A stretch of 5,446 nucleotides of DNA from an uncultured Nesterenkonia sp. Its GTDB lineage: Bacteria; Actinomycetota; Actinomycetes; Actinomycetales; Micrococcaceae. The position numbers and the translations under genes were made by a program. The stretch spans positions 1 to 5,446 of the forward strand of contig CAMINA010000096.1 in assembly GCA_946221825.1 (NCBI GenBank), read 5' to 3'. Under the pieces are notes generated by a model. That model was not told the DNA's origin. It made no database searches and was given only the letters and a program-made list of their open reading frames with translations. This document shows positions 1 through 5,418 of this stretch, piece after piece. Position 1 is the first letter of the stretch. Every line of letters begins with the position of its first letter.

Positions 1-115
1 CATCGGTCAGCACCCCGTCGACGACGTCGGCGATCAGCAGGCGGATGGAGTTGGTGCCGCAGTCGATGGCTGCGGTCCTCCGGGCCGCTGCCTGCCCATC
101 ACCCGCTTCAACCAT
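1..115 (-). CDS. Ppx/GppA family phosphatase, N-terminal fragment (runs off left edge)
   Basis: Only the first 38 codons are inside the window. The peptide contains AAIDCGTNSIRLLIADV at residues 15-31, the phosphate-1 loop of the ASKHA (actin/Hsp70 fold) superfamily in the form used by exopolyphosphatase and pppGpp phosphohydrolase (Ppx/GppA). Such enzymes remove terminal phosphates from polyphosphate or pppGpp in the cytoplasm; which substrate applies cannot be read from this fragment. The ATG at 115-113 is preceded by AGGAG (complement of 123-127) at a 7-nt spacing. The start overlaps the stop of the DUF501 gene by 8 nt (ATGGTTGA), so it is the third gene of a translationally coupled operon. 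The 14 residues before the loop are Ala/Gly/Arg-rich and not distinctive. The family call is strong; the choice between Ppx and GppA is open. Confidence 0.9.
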   Translation of the reverse strand, partial: MVEAGDGQAAARRTAAIDCGTNSIRLLIADVVDGVLTD

Positions 116-707
116 CTGTGCTCTCCTGCTCCAGGTGACGGACGTGGCGGCTGAGGTCGCGGGTAGGGATCTCGGCCTCGTGGTCCCAGGCGGTGGCGCA
201 CGTGCACACCTCAGGGGTCCATTCCTCGGCGATGAGGTCTAGGCCCTCATCTCCCAGCGGAGTGATGCCCCTGCCCACGGCCAGGGAGTGGCCGACCAGC
301 ACGTGCAGGCATTTGACCCGCTCGGGGTAGCCTCCGGCGCTGATGCCCTCGATCTCCCAGACCGGCTCCAACTGAGCGGCCTCTCGGATGCGCTCGCGCT
401 CCTGCAGGTAGTTCTCGTGGGCCTGACGGTGGCGGGCCGCCAGCTCCTCGTCCTCCTGCAGGCGCTGTGACATCTCGGCCATCACGCCATCGGCCTCCTG
501 ACGGGAGACCGCCGCCGTGATGGTGGGGTGAGTGAGGTAGAAGGTGGTGGGGAACGGGATCCCGTTGCTCAGCCGAGGTGCGGTGGCGGCGACCAGCGGG
601 TTGCCGCAGCGGCAGCGGGCGGGGATCTCGACGACGTCGCGCACCGGCCGGCCCAGCTGCAGAGAGAGGGTATCCAAGTCCTCCTGGGTGGGGGTGCGAT
701 CAGTCAT
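108..707 (-). CDS. DUF501 family protein, 199 aa
   Basis: Recognised as DUF501, a widespread actinobacterial family of unknown function, from RCRCGNPL (31-38), FPTTFYLTHP (52-61) and the central block SAGGYPERVKCLHVLVGHSL (123-142). No signal peptide or membrane segment is seen, so it is probably cytoplasmic. Residues about 70-112 form a long charged helix (READG...ERERIREAAQ type). Cysteines C32, C34, C133, C168 and C170 with H135 and H140 could form a metal or redox site; this is inference. The ATG at 707-705 is chosen because AGGAG (complement of 714-718) sits 6 nt upstream and the protein begins at the usual family N-terminus. The frame stays open for 59 more codons upstream, but that part lies inside the septum gene and looks like out-of-frame sequence. 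The start overlaps the upstream stop by 8 nt and the stop overlaps the phosphatase start by 8 nt, so all three genes are very likely one operon. Confidence 0.92.
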   Translation of the reverse strand: MTDRTPTQEDLDTLSLQLGRPVRDVVEIPARCRCGNPLVAATAPRLSNGIPFPTTFYLTHPTITAAVSRQEADGVMAEMSQRLQEDEELAARHRQAHENYLQERERIREAAQLEPVWEIEGISAGGYPERVKCLHVLVGHSLAVGRGITPLGDEGLDLIAEEWTPEVCTCATAWDHEAEIPTRDLSRHVRHLEQESTDG

Positions 708-1392
708 GCGTCTCTCCTGCGCTGGGGTCTTGGGCTGCATCGGCGGTGTCCTGAGGGGCATCCTCAGTGGACTGATCCTCTGCGGGTTCATCGTCCGCGG
801 GCTCGTCCTCGGAGGCGGCTCGGACCAGTGAGTCCCACAGGGCGTCTCCCCAGGGCAGGTCGGTGCGGACCTCGCCGGGTTCATGGTGTTCGGGGATGTC
901 GGAGGAGATCTCCGGCTCGCCGATCACGTGGTACTGCCGCTCCCCCGGCATGACCAGGTTGATACGCTCACGGGCCTGCTGACGGACGTAATCGGGATCC
1001 TCCCAACGGGCCAGATCCGTCTCCAGCTCGGCCTGCAGCTCCTGCTCCTCGGCGATGTCGGCTTCCAGCTGGGAGATCTCGGCGCGCTGCTGGAAATAGG
1101 TGCGGACTGTGGGCACCAGGAAGGAGATGACCACCAGTGTGACCAGGGTCAGTACGATCAGCCGTCCGGAGAACGTCCTCTCCGGGACCAGGGTCCGGCT
1201 GCTGGCAGGAGTCTTCGGCGAGGGCTTGGCCTGGACTGCAGGGGCCGCCGCACTGCGCTTGGCCCGCTTGGCGGTGATGTCGGCAGGAGTCCTGATCTCG
1301 CCGGAGACCTGCTCGCGTTCTTCGAACCTGCGGGCCTGCTTCTGCCGGGCACGAGAGGCGGCGCGCTGCTCTTTCTTCGTGCTGCGGGACAC
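700..1392 (-). CDS. FtsB/DivIC-like septum formation initiator, 230 aa
   Basis: A bitopic division protein of the septum formation initiator family (FtsB/DivIC/FtsL-like). These proteins join the FtsQ/FtsL divisome complex and help activate septal peptidoglycan synthesis. Order of parts: a basic, low-complexity cytoplasmic N-terminus (1-75, rich in K/R/A); one membrane helix at about 77-96 (GRLIVLTLVTLVVISFLVPT); a heptad-like coiled coil at about 99-128; the family block WEDPDYVRQQARERINLVMPGE (in two parts, 130-141 and 142-151), which fits the conserved motif after the coil; then an extracytoplasmic tail that becomes strongly acidic at 194-230. The GTG start at 1392-1390 is preferred because GGAGG (complement of 1402-1406) lies 9 nt upstream. 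A nearby ATG at 1399 is in another frame and only 2 nt from that site. It is first in a coupled operon with DUF501 and the phosphatase. Family call is firm; the exact ortholog name is not. Confidence 0.92.
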   Translation of the reverse strand: MSRSTKKEQRAASRARQKQARRFEEREQVSGEIRTPADITAKRAKRSAAAPAVQAKPSPKTPASSRTLVPERTFSGRLIVLTLVTLVVISFLVPTVRTYFQQRAEISQLEADIAEEQELQAELETDLARWEDPDYVRQQARERINLVMPGERQYHVIGEPEISSDIPEHHEPGEVRTDLPWGDALWDSLVRAASEDEPADDEPAEDQSTEDAPQDTADAAQDPSAGETHD

Positions 1393-1401
1393 AGGTCATC
1401 G

Positions 1402-1406
1402 CCTCC
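1402..1406 (-). promoter_or_regulatory. Ribosome binding site that decides the GTG start of the septum gene
   Basis: The minus strand reads GGAGG here. It is 9 nt from the GTG at 1392, an ideal spacing, but only 2 nt from an ATG at 1399 that opens a competing frame without family similarity. This supports the GTG. Confidence 0.7.
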
Positions 1407-1433
1407 GGGGGAAGGGAACGGGCTTGGAACTTC

Positions 1434-1462
1434 AGAGTAGACGAGCAGTCGCCGTCGTTCCC
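1434..1462 (-). promoter_or_regulatory. Candidate promoter for the septum gene operon
   Basis: A TANNNT-type -10 (TACTCT, complement of 1434-1439) lies about 42 nt before the GTG. At a 17-nt spacing the -35 position (complement of 1457-1462) reads GGGAAC, which does not resemble TTGACA. A promoter somewhere in the 100-bp gap before the operon is likely, since a small hairpin separates it from the acetyltransferase gene, but this exact site is weak. Read-through from the upstream gene is the alternative. Confidence 0.25.
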
Positions 1463-1470
1463 TGAGGAAC
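1457..1470 (-). terminator. Small inverted repeat after the GNAT gene, possible weak terminator
   Basis: GTTCC (1457-1461), a 4-nt loop (CTGA) and GGAAC (1466-1470) form a perfect 5-bp stem, 22 nt past the acetyltransferase stop codon. With a one-base bulge it extends by CGT/ACG. A separate 10-bp palindrome, ACACGCGTGT, lies at 1469-1478. There is no T tract on the minus strand, so termination here would be inefficient or factor-dependent. It may instead be part of a promoter or operator for the operon that follows. Confidence 0.3.
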
Positions 1471-1492
1471 ACGCGTGTGCCCGACCGCCGCT

Positions 1493-2449
1493 TCAGGAGG
1501 TGCTGAGGTCCCGGGCGTAGATCAGTGCCTCGAAGTCGGAGTCGGCCAGCCCGTTGTCGGTCAGCTCATCGGTGACCTGTTTCAGCGGACCCATGGAGTC
1601 GTCCACCTCCACAGTGACCGGGTAGCGGGCGGAGACCAGGGCCAGCAGGGCGCGGGCGGCCGATCCTGCCTGCTCCTCGTCCAGCTCCGGGTTCCATCCC
1701 AGCAGCACATCGGCCGGGTCCTCCGTGCGCTCAGGGGTGTAGCTGATCGCGAAGGCAAGGATCGGCTTGGAGCCCTGGGACGAGACATCACGCAGCACGA
1801 CGGCGCCCGAGGCGCCGGCCTCGGGGGCCAGCAGCAGCTGCTGAGCCTTGCCCACCGTCATCTCCGCGCGGTCCCACTCATGGACTGCGTTGTAGAACTC
1901 GGCGACCAGCTGGGACAGCTCCACCGAGCCGGTGGCCAGATCCTCGAGGTCCAGCTGAGCCGCATCCAGGTCCGGCAGCTTCAGCGCTCCGGGATGGACG
2001 GTGACTCGGCGGGAGCGCTGGACCTTCTGGAAGCCGTTGTCCTTCAGGAAGCACTGGGCGGCCGAGTGTTTGGCCACCCGGGCCTTGAGGTTCTGCGTGC
2101 CGCAGTTGGGCAGCTCTGCCTCGAGGATCTCCAGCAGCTGAGCGGCCACACCCCGACGGCGGTGCTCGGGGGCGACCTCCGCGTAGAAGGAGAGTCGGTC
2201 CGGGTGCAGCGAGGAGCGGAAGATCGTGGCGGCGGCCACCGGGACGCCTTCATGCTCGGCGACGATGCAGCGTGACCAGGGCTCGTTGGACGAAGGACGC
2301 AGCAGGCCGCGGTCGGCATGATGCATCGGGTTCTCCGGGTCTCCCCAGACTTCGAGGAGCTTGAGGTCATCGCCCTCTGCCCAGGGGTGGACGGTCAGTC
2401 CGGAATCGAGGGCGAGGCGGGAGGATGTCTCCTCGGGCGTGGTGCTCAT
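1493..2449 (-). CDS. Tandem GNAT N-acetyltransferase with degenerate second lobe, 318 aa
   Basis: A GCN5-related acyl-CoA-dependent N-acetyltransferase, likely cytoplasmic; the substrate is unknown. The N-terminal lobe carries the acetyl-CoA loop in VAPEHRRRGVAAQLLEILE (92-110, R/QxxGxA pattern at R97-A102) followed by a typical motif B helix ending in CFLKDNGF (133-140). The C-terminal half (about 175-318) follows the same layout: a strand near VLLGW (248-252), helix (260-275), strand VTVEV (278-282), and a helix ending LTDNGL (296-301). However, the RRxG loop is replaced by acidic LDEEQAGSA, so this lobe probably does not bind CoA. Other two-lobed GNATs such as mycothiol synthase MshD keep the active loop in the second lobe, so this is probably not MshD. 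The ATG at 2449 has AAGGA 6 nt upstream. It lies between glyS and the septum operon and appears to have its own promoter. Confidence 0.85.
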   Translation of the reverse strand: MSTTPEETSSRLALDSGLTVHPWAEGDDLKLLEVWGDPENPMHHADRGLLRPSSNEPWSRCIVAEHEGVPVAAATIFRSSLHPDRLSFYAEVAPEHRRRGVAAQLLEILEAELPNCGTQNLKARVAKHSAAQCFLKDNGFQKVQRSRRVTVHPGALKLPDLDAAQLDLEDLATGSVELSQLVAEFYNAVHEWDRAEMTVGKAQQLLLAPEAGASGAVVLRDVSSQGSKPILAFAISYTPERTEDPADVLLGWNPELDEEQAGSAARALLALVSARYPVTVEVDDSMGPLKQVTDELTDNGLADSDFEALIYARDLSTS

Positions 2450-2490
2450 CGCGGGTCCTTTGGGTGCGACAGTTCTCTAACAGCTCAGCG

Positions 2491-2519
2491 AGTCTAAACC
2501 TGTGCGTAACATGACGCAA
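2491..2519 (-). promoter_or_regulatory. Candidate promoter of the GNAT gene
   Basis: On the minus strand TTGCGT (complement of 2514-2519) and TAGACT (complement of 2491-2496) are separated by exactly 17 nt. TAGACT matches the TATAAT consensus at four of six bases and TTGCGT matches TTGACA at its TTG. Transcription would begin near 2484, giving a leader of about 35 nt with an AAGGA site. The gap after the glyS hairpin supports an independent transcription unit. Confidence 0.5.
2503..2518. repeat. Inverted repeat overlapping the GNAT promoter, possible operator
   Basis: TGCGT (2503-2507) and ACGCA (2514-2518) are perfect inverted half-sites 6 bp apart (AACATG). The right half lies inside the candidate -35 hexamer and the rest fills the spacer. 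A dimeric repressor bound here would block RNA polymerase. This is a positional inference; no regulator is encoded nearby. Confidence 0.35.
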
Positions 2520-2554
2520 AGCGTTCGCCGCTCGCGCTGTTCCGGCGCTCAGCC

Positions 2555-2575
2555 CCGGCACAGCGCACTGGCCGG
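2555..2575 (-). terminator. Hairpin directly after glyS, likely terminator
   Basis: One base past the glyS stop codon lies CCGGC (2555-2559), a single unpaired A (2560), CAG (2561-2563), a 4-nt loop CGCA, CTG (2568-2570) and GCCGG (2571-2575). This is an 8-bp GC-rich stem with one bulge. There is no T tract, as is common for actinobacterial terminators. A further weak stem (CGCCG/CGGCG) lies downstream of it on the minus strand. Placement between a stop codon and a candidate promoter fits termination. Confidence 0.5.
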
Positions 2576-2576
2576 T

Positions 2577-3956
2577 TCAGCCCAGAAGCCGGGCCGCCAA
2601 GTAGTTCTGCACCTGGTCCAGGGCCACACGCTCCTGGGTCATCTCGTCACGGTCACGGATGGTCACCGCCTGGTCCTCGAGGGTGTCGAAGTCCACGGTG
2701 ATGCAGAACGGGGTACCGATCTCGTCCTGACGGCGGTAGCGGCGGCCGATGGCGCCGGCGTCGTCGTAGTCGATGTTCCAGTGCTTGCGCAGCTGATCCG
2801 CCAGCCGCTGCGACGGCTCAGCCAGCTCCGCCTTCTTCGACAGCGGCAGCACGGCGGCCTTGACCGGAGCCAGCTTCGGGTGGAGCTTCAGCACGGTGCG
2901 GGTGTCGACGCCGCCCTTGGCGTTGGGTGCCTCGTCCTCGGTGTAGGAGTCGATGAGGAAGGCCATCATCGCGCGGGTCAGGCCGAAGGAGGGTTCGATG
3001 ACGTAGGGGGTGTAGTGCTCCTCGGTCTTCGGGTCGAAGTACTGGAGCTTCGCGCCGGAGGCCTCCATATGGGAGCCGAGGTCGTAGTCGGTGCGGTTGG
3101 CGACGCCCATCAGCTCGCCCCACTCGGAGCCCTGGAAGTCGAAGCGGTACTCCAGATCGATGGTGGCGGCCGAATAGTGGGCGCGCTCCTCCTCCGGGAC
3201 GTCGAACTTCCGCAGATTGTCCGGGTTCAGGCCGAGATCGGTGAACCAGGTGTAGCAGGCCTCCACCCAGTGATCGAACCACTGGGCGGCCTCATCGGGG
3301 TGGGTGAAGTACTCGATCTCCATCTGTTCGAACTCGCGGGTCCGGAAGATGAAGTTGCCGGGGGTGATCTCGTTGCGGAACGCCTTCCCGATCTGGCCGA
3401 TGCCGAAGGGCGGCTTCTGACGCGCGGAGGTCACCACGTTGGAGAAGTTCACGAAGATGCCCTGGGCGGTCTCCGGGCGCATGTAGTGCAGGCCCTTCTC
3501 ATCGTCCACCGGACCCAGGTAGGTCTTCATCAGCCCGGAGAACTGCTGCGGCTCGGTCCAGGAGCCGCGGGTGCCGCAGTCGGGACAGACGATCTCCTCC
3601 ATACCGGATGGCGCGCGACCCTTCTTCTCCTCGAACGCCTCCTCCAGGTGATCCTGGCGGTGACGCCGGTGGCACTGGGTGCACTCGACCAGCGGGTCGG
3701 AGAAGGTCTTGACGTGGCCGGAGGCGTGCCAGACCTGCTGGGGAAGGATGATCGCAGAATCCAGGCCGACCATATCGCCGCGGCCGCGCACGAAGGACTG
3801 CCACCACTCAGACTTGATGTTCTCCTTGAGCTCGGTGCCCAGCGGCCCGTAGTCCCAGGCCGACCGCGATCCCCCGTAGATCTCACCGGACTGGAAGACG
3901 AAGCCGCGGCGCTTCGCCAGGGCGATCACTTTGTCGAGTGCGGTCTCTTTGGCCAT
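2577..3956 (-). CDS. glyS: Glycyl-tRNA synthetase, alpha2 dimeric type, 459 aa
   Basis: A cytoplasmic class II aminoacyl-tRNA synthetase that charges tRNA-Gly with glycine using ATP. Signature parts in order: SGEIYGG (23-29) and WDYGPLG (34-40), typical of the single-chain type; a zinc-binding insertion with C92/C95 and C124/C127; PETAQGIFVNF (161-171), which recognises the substrate; class II motif 2 with FRNE (193-196) and the FRTREFEQ arm (204-211); motif 3 EPSFGLTRAMMAFL (321-334) with the ATP-binding R328; and an anticodon-binding domain at about 365-455. Length is normal for the family and no key residue is missing. The ATG at 3956-3954 is used because GGAG (complement of 3965-3968) sits 9 nt upstream. 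A TTG five codons earlier overlaps that site and would leave none for itself. It is 78 bp downstream of the transporter gene, with a hairpin between, so it is probably transcribed separately. Confidence 0.98.
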   Translation of the reverse strand: MAKETALDKVIALAKRRGFVFQSGEIYGGSRSAWDYGPLGTELKENIKSEWWQSFVRGRGDMVGLDSAIILPQQVWHASGHVKTFSDPLVECTQCHRRHRQDHLEEAFEEKKGRAPSGMEEIVCPDCGTRGSWTEPQQFSGLMKTYLGPVDDEKGLHYMRPETAQGIFVNFSNVVTSARQKPPFGIGQIGKAFRNEITPGNFIFRTREFEQMEIEYFTHPDEAAQWFDHWVEACYTWFTDLGLNPDNLRKFDVPEEERAHYSAATIDLEYRFDFQGSEWGELMGVANRTDYDLGSHMEASGAKLQYFDPKTEEHYTPYVIEPSFGLTRAMMAFLIDSYTEDEAPNAKGGVDTRTVLKLHPKLAPVKAAVLPLSKKAELAEPSQRLADQLRKHWNIDYDDAGAIGRRYRRQDEIGTPFCITVDFDTLEDQAVTIRDRDEMTQERVALDQVQNYLAARLLG

Positions 3957-3998
3957 AGGGCGGTGCTCCAAGGTGACGGTATGCGGTGGTCTTCGAAT

Positions 3999-4029
3999 CC
4001 TGCGGCGCCGAGGTTCCCGACGCCGCAGG
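3999..4029 (-). terminator. Perfect 9-bp hairpin between the transporter gene and glyS
   Basis: CCTGCGGCG (3999-4007) and CGCCGCAGG (4021-4029) form a perfect 9-bp stem with a 13-nt loop, starting 5 bp after the transporter TAA stop (4035-4037) and ending 42 nt before the glyS ATG. There is no T tract. The simplest reading is a terminator for the transporter. It is also close enough to glyS to form part of its leader if transcription reads through. I saw no T-box sequence near it. Confidence 0.6.
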
Positions 4030-4034
4030 CAAGC

Positions 4035-5024
4035 TTACCGCCCAGCGCGCCTCATGTCCGGCAGAGAGGCGATGAGGACGGCCACCAGGGTCAGCCCTGT
4101 GCCGAGCACCGTCGCGGTGGTGACCAGGCTTCCGGGTGCAGGGACCACCAGGTCCAGCAGCAGGGACCCGATCAGCTGCCCGGCGATCATGCCCATGGCC
4201 GCCAGCAGCACTCCGACGCGGGTGACCAGCAGGGCACCGAGGACGATGAACACGATGCCCAACGGCCCACCCAGATAGTGCCACCAGATGGTCGAGAGCT
4301 GAGGAACACCGAGACCACCTTGGAGCAGCGAGACGGTCACCCACGTGAGCAGAAGCACAGCACTGCCGGAGGCGAAGTTGAAGAAGGCACCCGGCAGAGC
4401 ACTGCCATATGCAGCCGACTGCCTGCCGTTCAGAGCCTGCTGGCCGGCCTGCAGGAAGCCGCCGGAGAAGGGCAGCAGCACCAGCAGCAGCCACGCCAGG
4501 CCACGGTCAGCCACCGTCAGCTGCGGAGAGACGGCCCATATGACGGCACAGACCGTCAGCAGAGCTCCGACGCAACGCATCAGCGTGATCTGGCGACGAC
4601 CGCCGGGGCCGAGCCCGATCCGGTCCCAGAGCAGGCCGCCGAGGGTCTGGCCGGTCACCACGGCCACGGTGAAGACGGCGACACCGATCATTCCGATGGT
4701 CAGCGTCTGCGCCAGGACGAAGTAGCCTCCGACCGCGCCGGCCAACAGATACCACCAGCGGACCTCCCCGCGCCGGAACGCCGGAGCCACCCGCCGCATG
4801 GAGCTTCGCCCCGGAGGCGTGGCGAACACGACCACCGCCAGGACCAGCAGGCCCACGAAGAAGCTGATGAACGCGGCGAGATAGGCGTCGTCGACTTCTG
4901 ACGAGAGCTCCGCATTGACCCGCCCCTGCGCCGGGATAGCGATCCCCGAGAGGATCATGACAAGGAACATCCCTGTCCAGAAGAGTGGAGATCGTTGCGG
5001 CTGAGCAGGAGCTGCGGCGTTCAT
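4035..5024 (-). CDS. DMT-superfamily transporter with two DUF606/YdcZ repeats, 329 aa
   Basis: A predicted inner-membrane protein of the drug/metabolite transporter superfamily, DUF606 (YdcZ) branch; its substrate is unknown. I count ten hydrophobic segments, near 15-33, 48-68, 91-111, 112-132, 146-166, 176-196, 212-233, 248-268, 269-291 and 299-321. The two halves repeat the same pattern: N-x-x-L then a small-residue helix (37-68, and 199-230 in weaker form), then GG-x-x-G followed by a helix ending in VVTGQTLGGLLWD (122-134) or MIAGQLIGSLLLD (279-291). Many DUF606 proteins are single five-helix repeats, so this is a fused double form. The ATG at 5024 is preferred: AAGG lies 8 nt upstream, whereas for the ATG at 5030 the gap is only 2 nt. 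It is transcribed divergently from the S4 gene. Confidence 0.88.
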   Translation of the reverse strand: MNAAAPAQPQRSPLFWTGMFLVMILSGIAIPAQGRVNAELSSEVDDAYLAAFISFFVGLLVLAVVVFATPPGRSSMRRVAPAFRRGEVRWWYLLAGAVGGYFVLAQTLTIGMIGVAVFTVAVVTGQTLGGLLWDRIGLGPGGRRQITLMRCVGALLTVCAVIWAVSPQLTVADRGLAWLLLVLLPFSGGFLQAGQQALNGRQSAAYGSALPGAFFNFASGSAVLLLTWVTVSLLQGGLGVPQLSTIWWHYLGGPLGIVFIVLGALLVTRVGVLLAAMGMIAGQLIGSLLLDLVVPAPGSLVTTATVLGTGLTLVAVLIASLPDMRRAGR

Positions 5025-5154
5025 GGGCATCACCTTAGCTCCACAGCGGCGACGCTCCGACACGGCTATCCATATGACGGACCGCTTCCGAGCCCAGGCG
5101 AGACTGACACGACGGCGCGTACCCGCCTCACCGATTCTCTGCAAGACTGAAGGG
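5025..5154. other. Divergent intergenic region between transporter and S4 gene
   Basis: These 130 bp must hold the promoters for two genes pointing away from each other. A CTGACA at 5104-5109 (plus strand) resembles a -35 hexamer but has no partner at 16-18 nt. AAGACT at 5143-5148 is a -10-like hexamer ending 6 nt before the S4 GTG. No convincing minus-strand promoter, repeat or hairpin was found. Confidence 0.4.
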
Positions 5155-5403
5155 GTGAGTGCTGAAGAGACGCATGAGGTCCCTATCCGTGACGAGTCCA
5201 TCCGCCTCGGACAGCTGCTGAAGCTGGCCGGCGTCGTGGAGAACGGTGCCCTGGCCCGCGAGGTGATCGAGGCCGGCGCCGTCAGCATCGGCGGAGAGGT
5301 CGAGGATCGGCGCGGCCGCCAGGTCGGAGTCGGCGAGACGGTGATGTTCGACGGCGAAGAGTTCGGCCTGCCGACCGTGGAGCTGACACCGGTCCAGGAG
5401 TGA
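5155..5403 (+). CDS. Small S4-domain RNA-binding protein, 82 aa
   Basis: A single-domain cytoplasmic protein of the S4-like fold (S4_2 type, the YbcJ/YaaA group). The alpha-L RNA-binding motif is seen as IRLGQLLKLAGVVENG (16-31), a helix with a reverse turn, and GAVSIGGEVEDRRGRQV (41-57), with basic R52, R53 and R55 on the presumed RNA face. The length is normal for a stand-alone S4 protein. Its RNA target is not known, although ribosomal RNA is the usual guess. The GTG at 5155 is chosen because homologs begin about 15 residues before the IRLGQ motif. The frame is open back to 5023, but those 44 residues look non-coding. AAGG abuts the GTG with almost no spacing, so a leaderless mRNA is plausible, as often seen in actinobacteria. 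It is the only plus-strand gene and is divergent from the transporter. Confidence 0.85.
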   Translation: MSAEETHEVPIRDESIRLGQLLKLAGVVENGALAREVIEAGAVSIGGEVEDRRGRQVGVGETVMFDGEEFGLPTVELTPVQE

Positions 5404-5418
5404 GGTCCGGACCCTTTT
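5404..5418 (+). terminator. Short palindrome and T run after the S4 gene, weak terminator candidate
   Basis: GGTCCGGACC (5404-5413) is a perfect palindrome touching the stop codon, followed by C and TTTT (5415-5418). As a hairpin it has only 3 bp with a CCGG loop, so termination would be weak unless more sequence pairs. The position and T run are suggestive. Confidence 0.3.

Noticed and set aside
708..884. A 59-codon N-terminal extension of the DUF501 gene.
   Set aside because: It lies wholly inside the septum gene, is proline/arginine/threonine-rich like a shifted frame, and the ATG at 707 has a strong ribosome binding site and the expected family N-terminus.
968..1399. A minus-strand frame of 143 codons from the ATG at 1399.
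   Set aside because: It is out of frame with the recognised septum protein, and the ribosome binding site is only 2 nt from that ATG.
1440..1470. A GGAAC...GTC pattern that resembles an ECF-sigma promoter upstream of the septum gene.
   Set aside because: The spacing between the two elements is too short (14 nt) and GGAAC is part of a small hairpin, so chance is the simpler explanation.
3985..4030. A TTCGAATCC-like stretch beside the glyS hairpin that recalls a tRNA T-arm.
   Set aside because: No acceptor stem, D-arm or anticodon arm can be built around it on either strand, so it is not a tRNA or a convincing attachment site.
2502..4901. A very long open frame on the plus strand, about 799 codons, antisense to glyS and the transporter.
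   Set aside because: It overlaps two clearly recognisable genes on the other strand, spans their intergenic gap, and its product is a Gly/Leu/Val/Arg/Gln-rich string with no recognisable motif. Long antisense frames are expected in GC-rich DNA.
4536..5080. An 11-bp direct repeat, CCATATGACGG, at 4536-4546 and 5070-5080.
   Set aside because: One copy is inside the transporter coding sequence and the other is in the divergent gap. No flanking similarity or mobile-element ends accompany them.
5025..5288. An 88-residue N-terminal extension of the transporter reaching into the S4 gene.
   Set aside because: It is antisense to the S4 protein and lacks membrane or family features. The ATG at 5024 has a good ribosome binding site.
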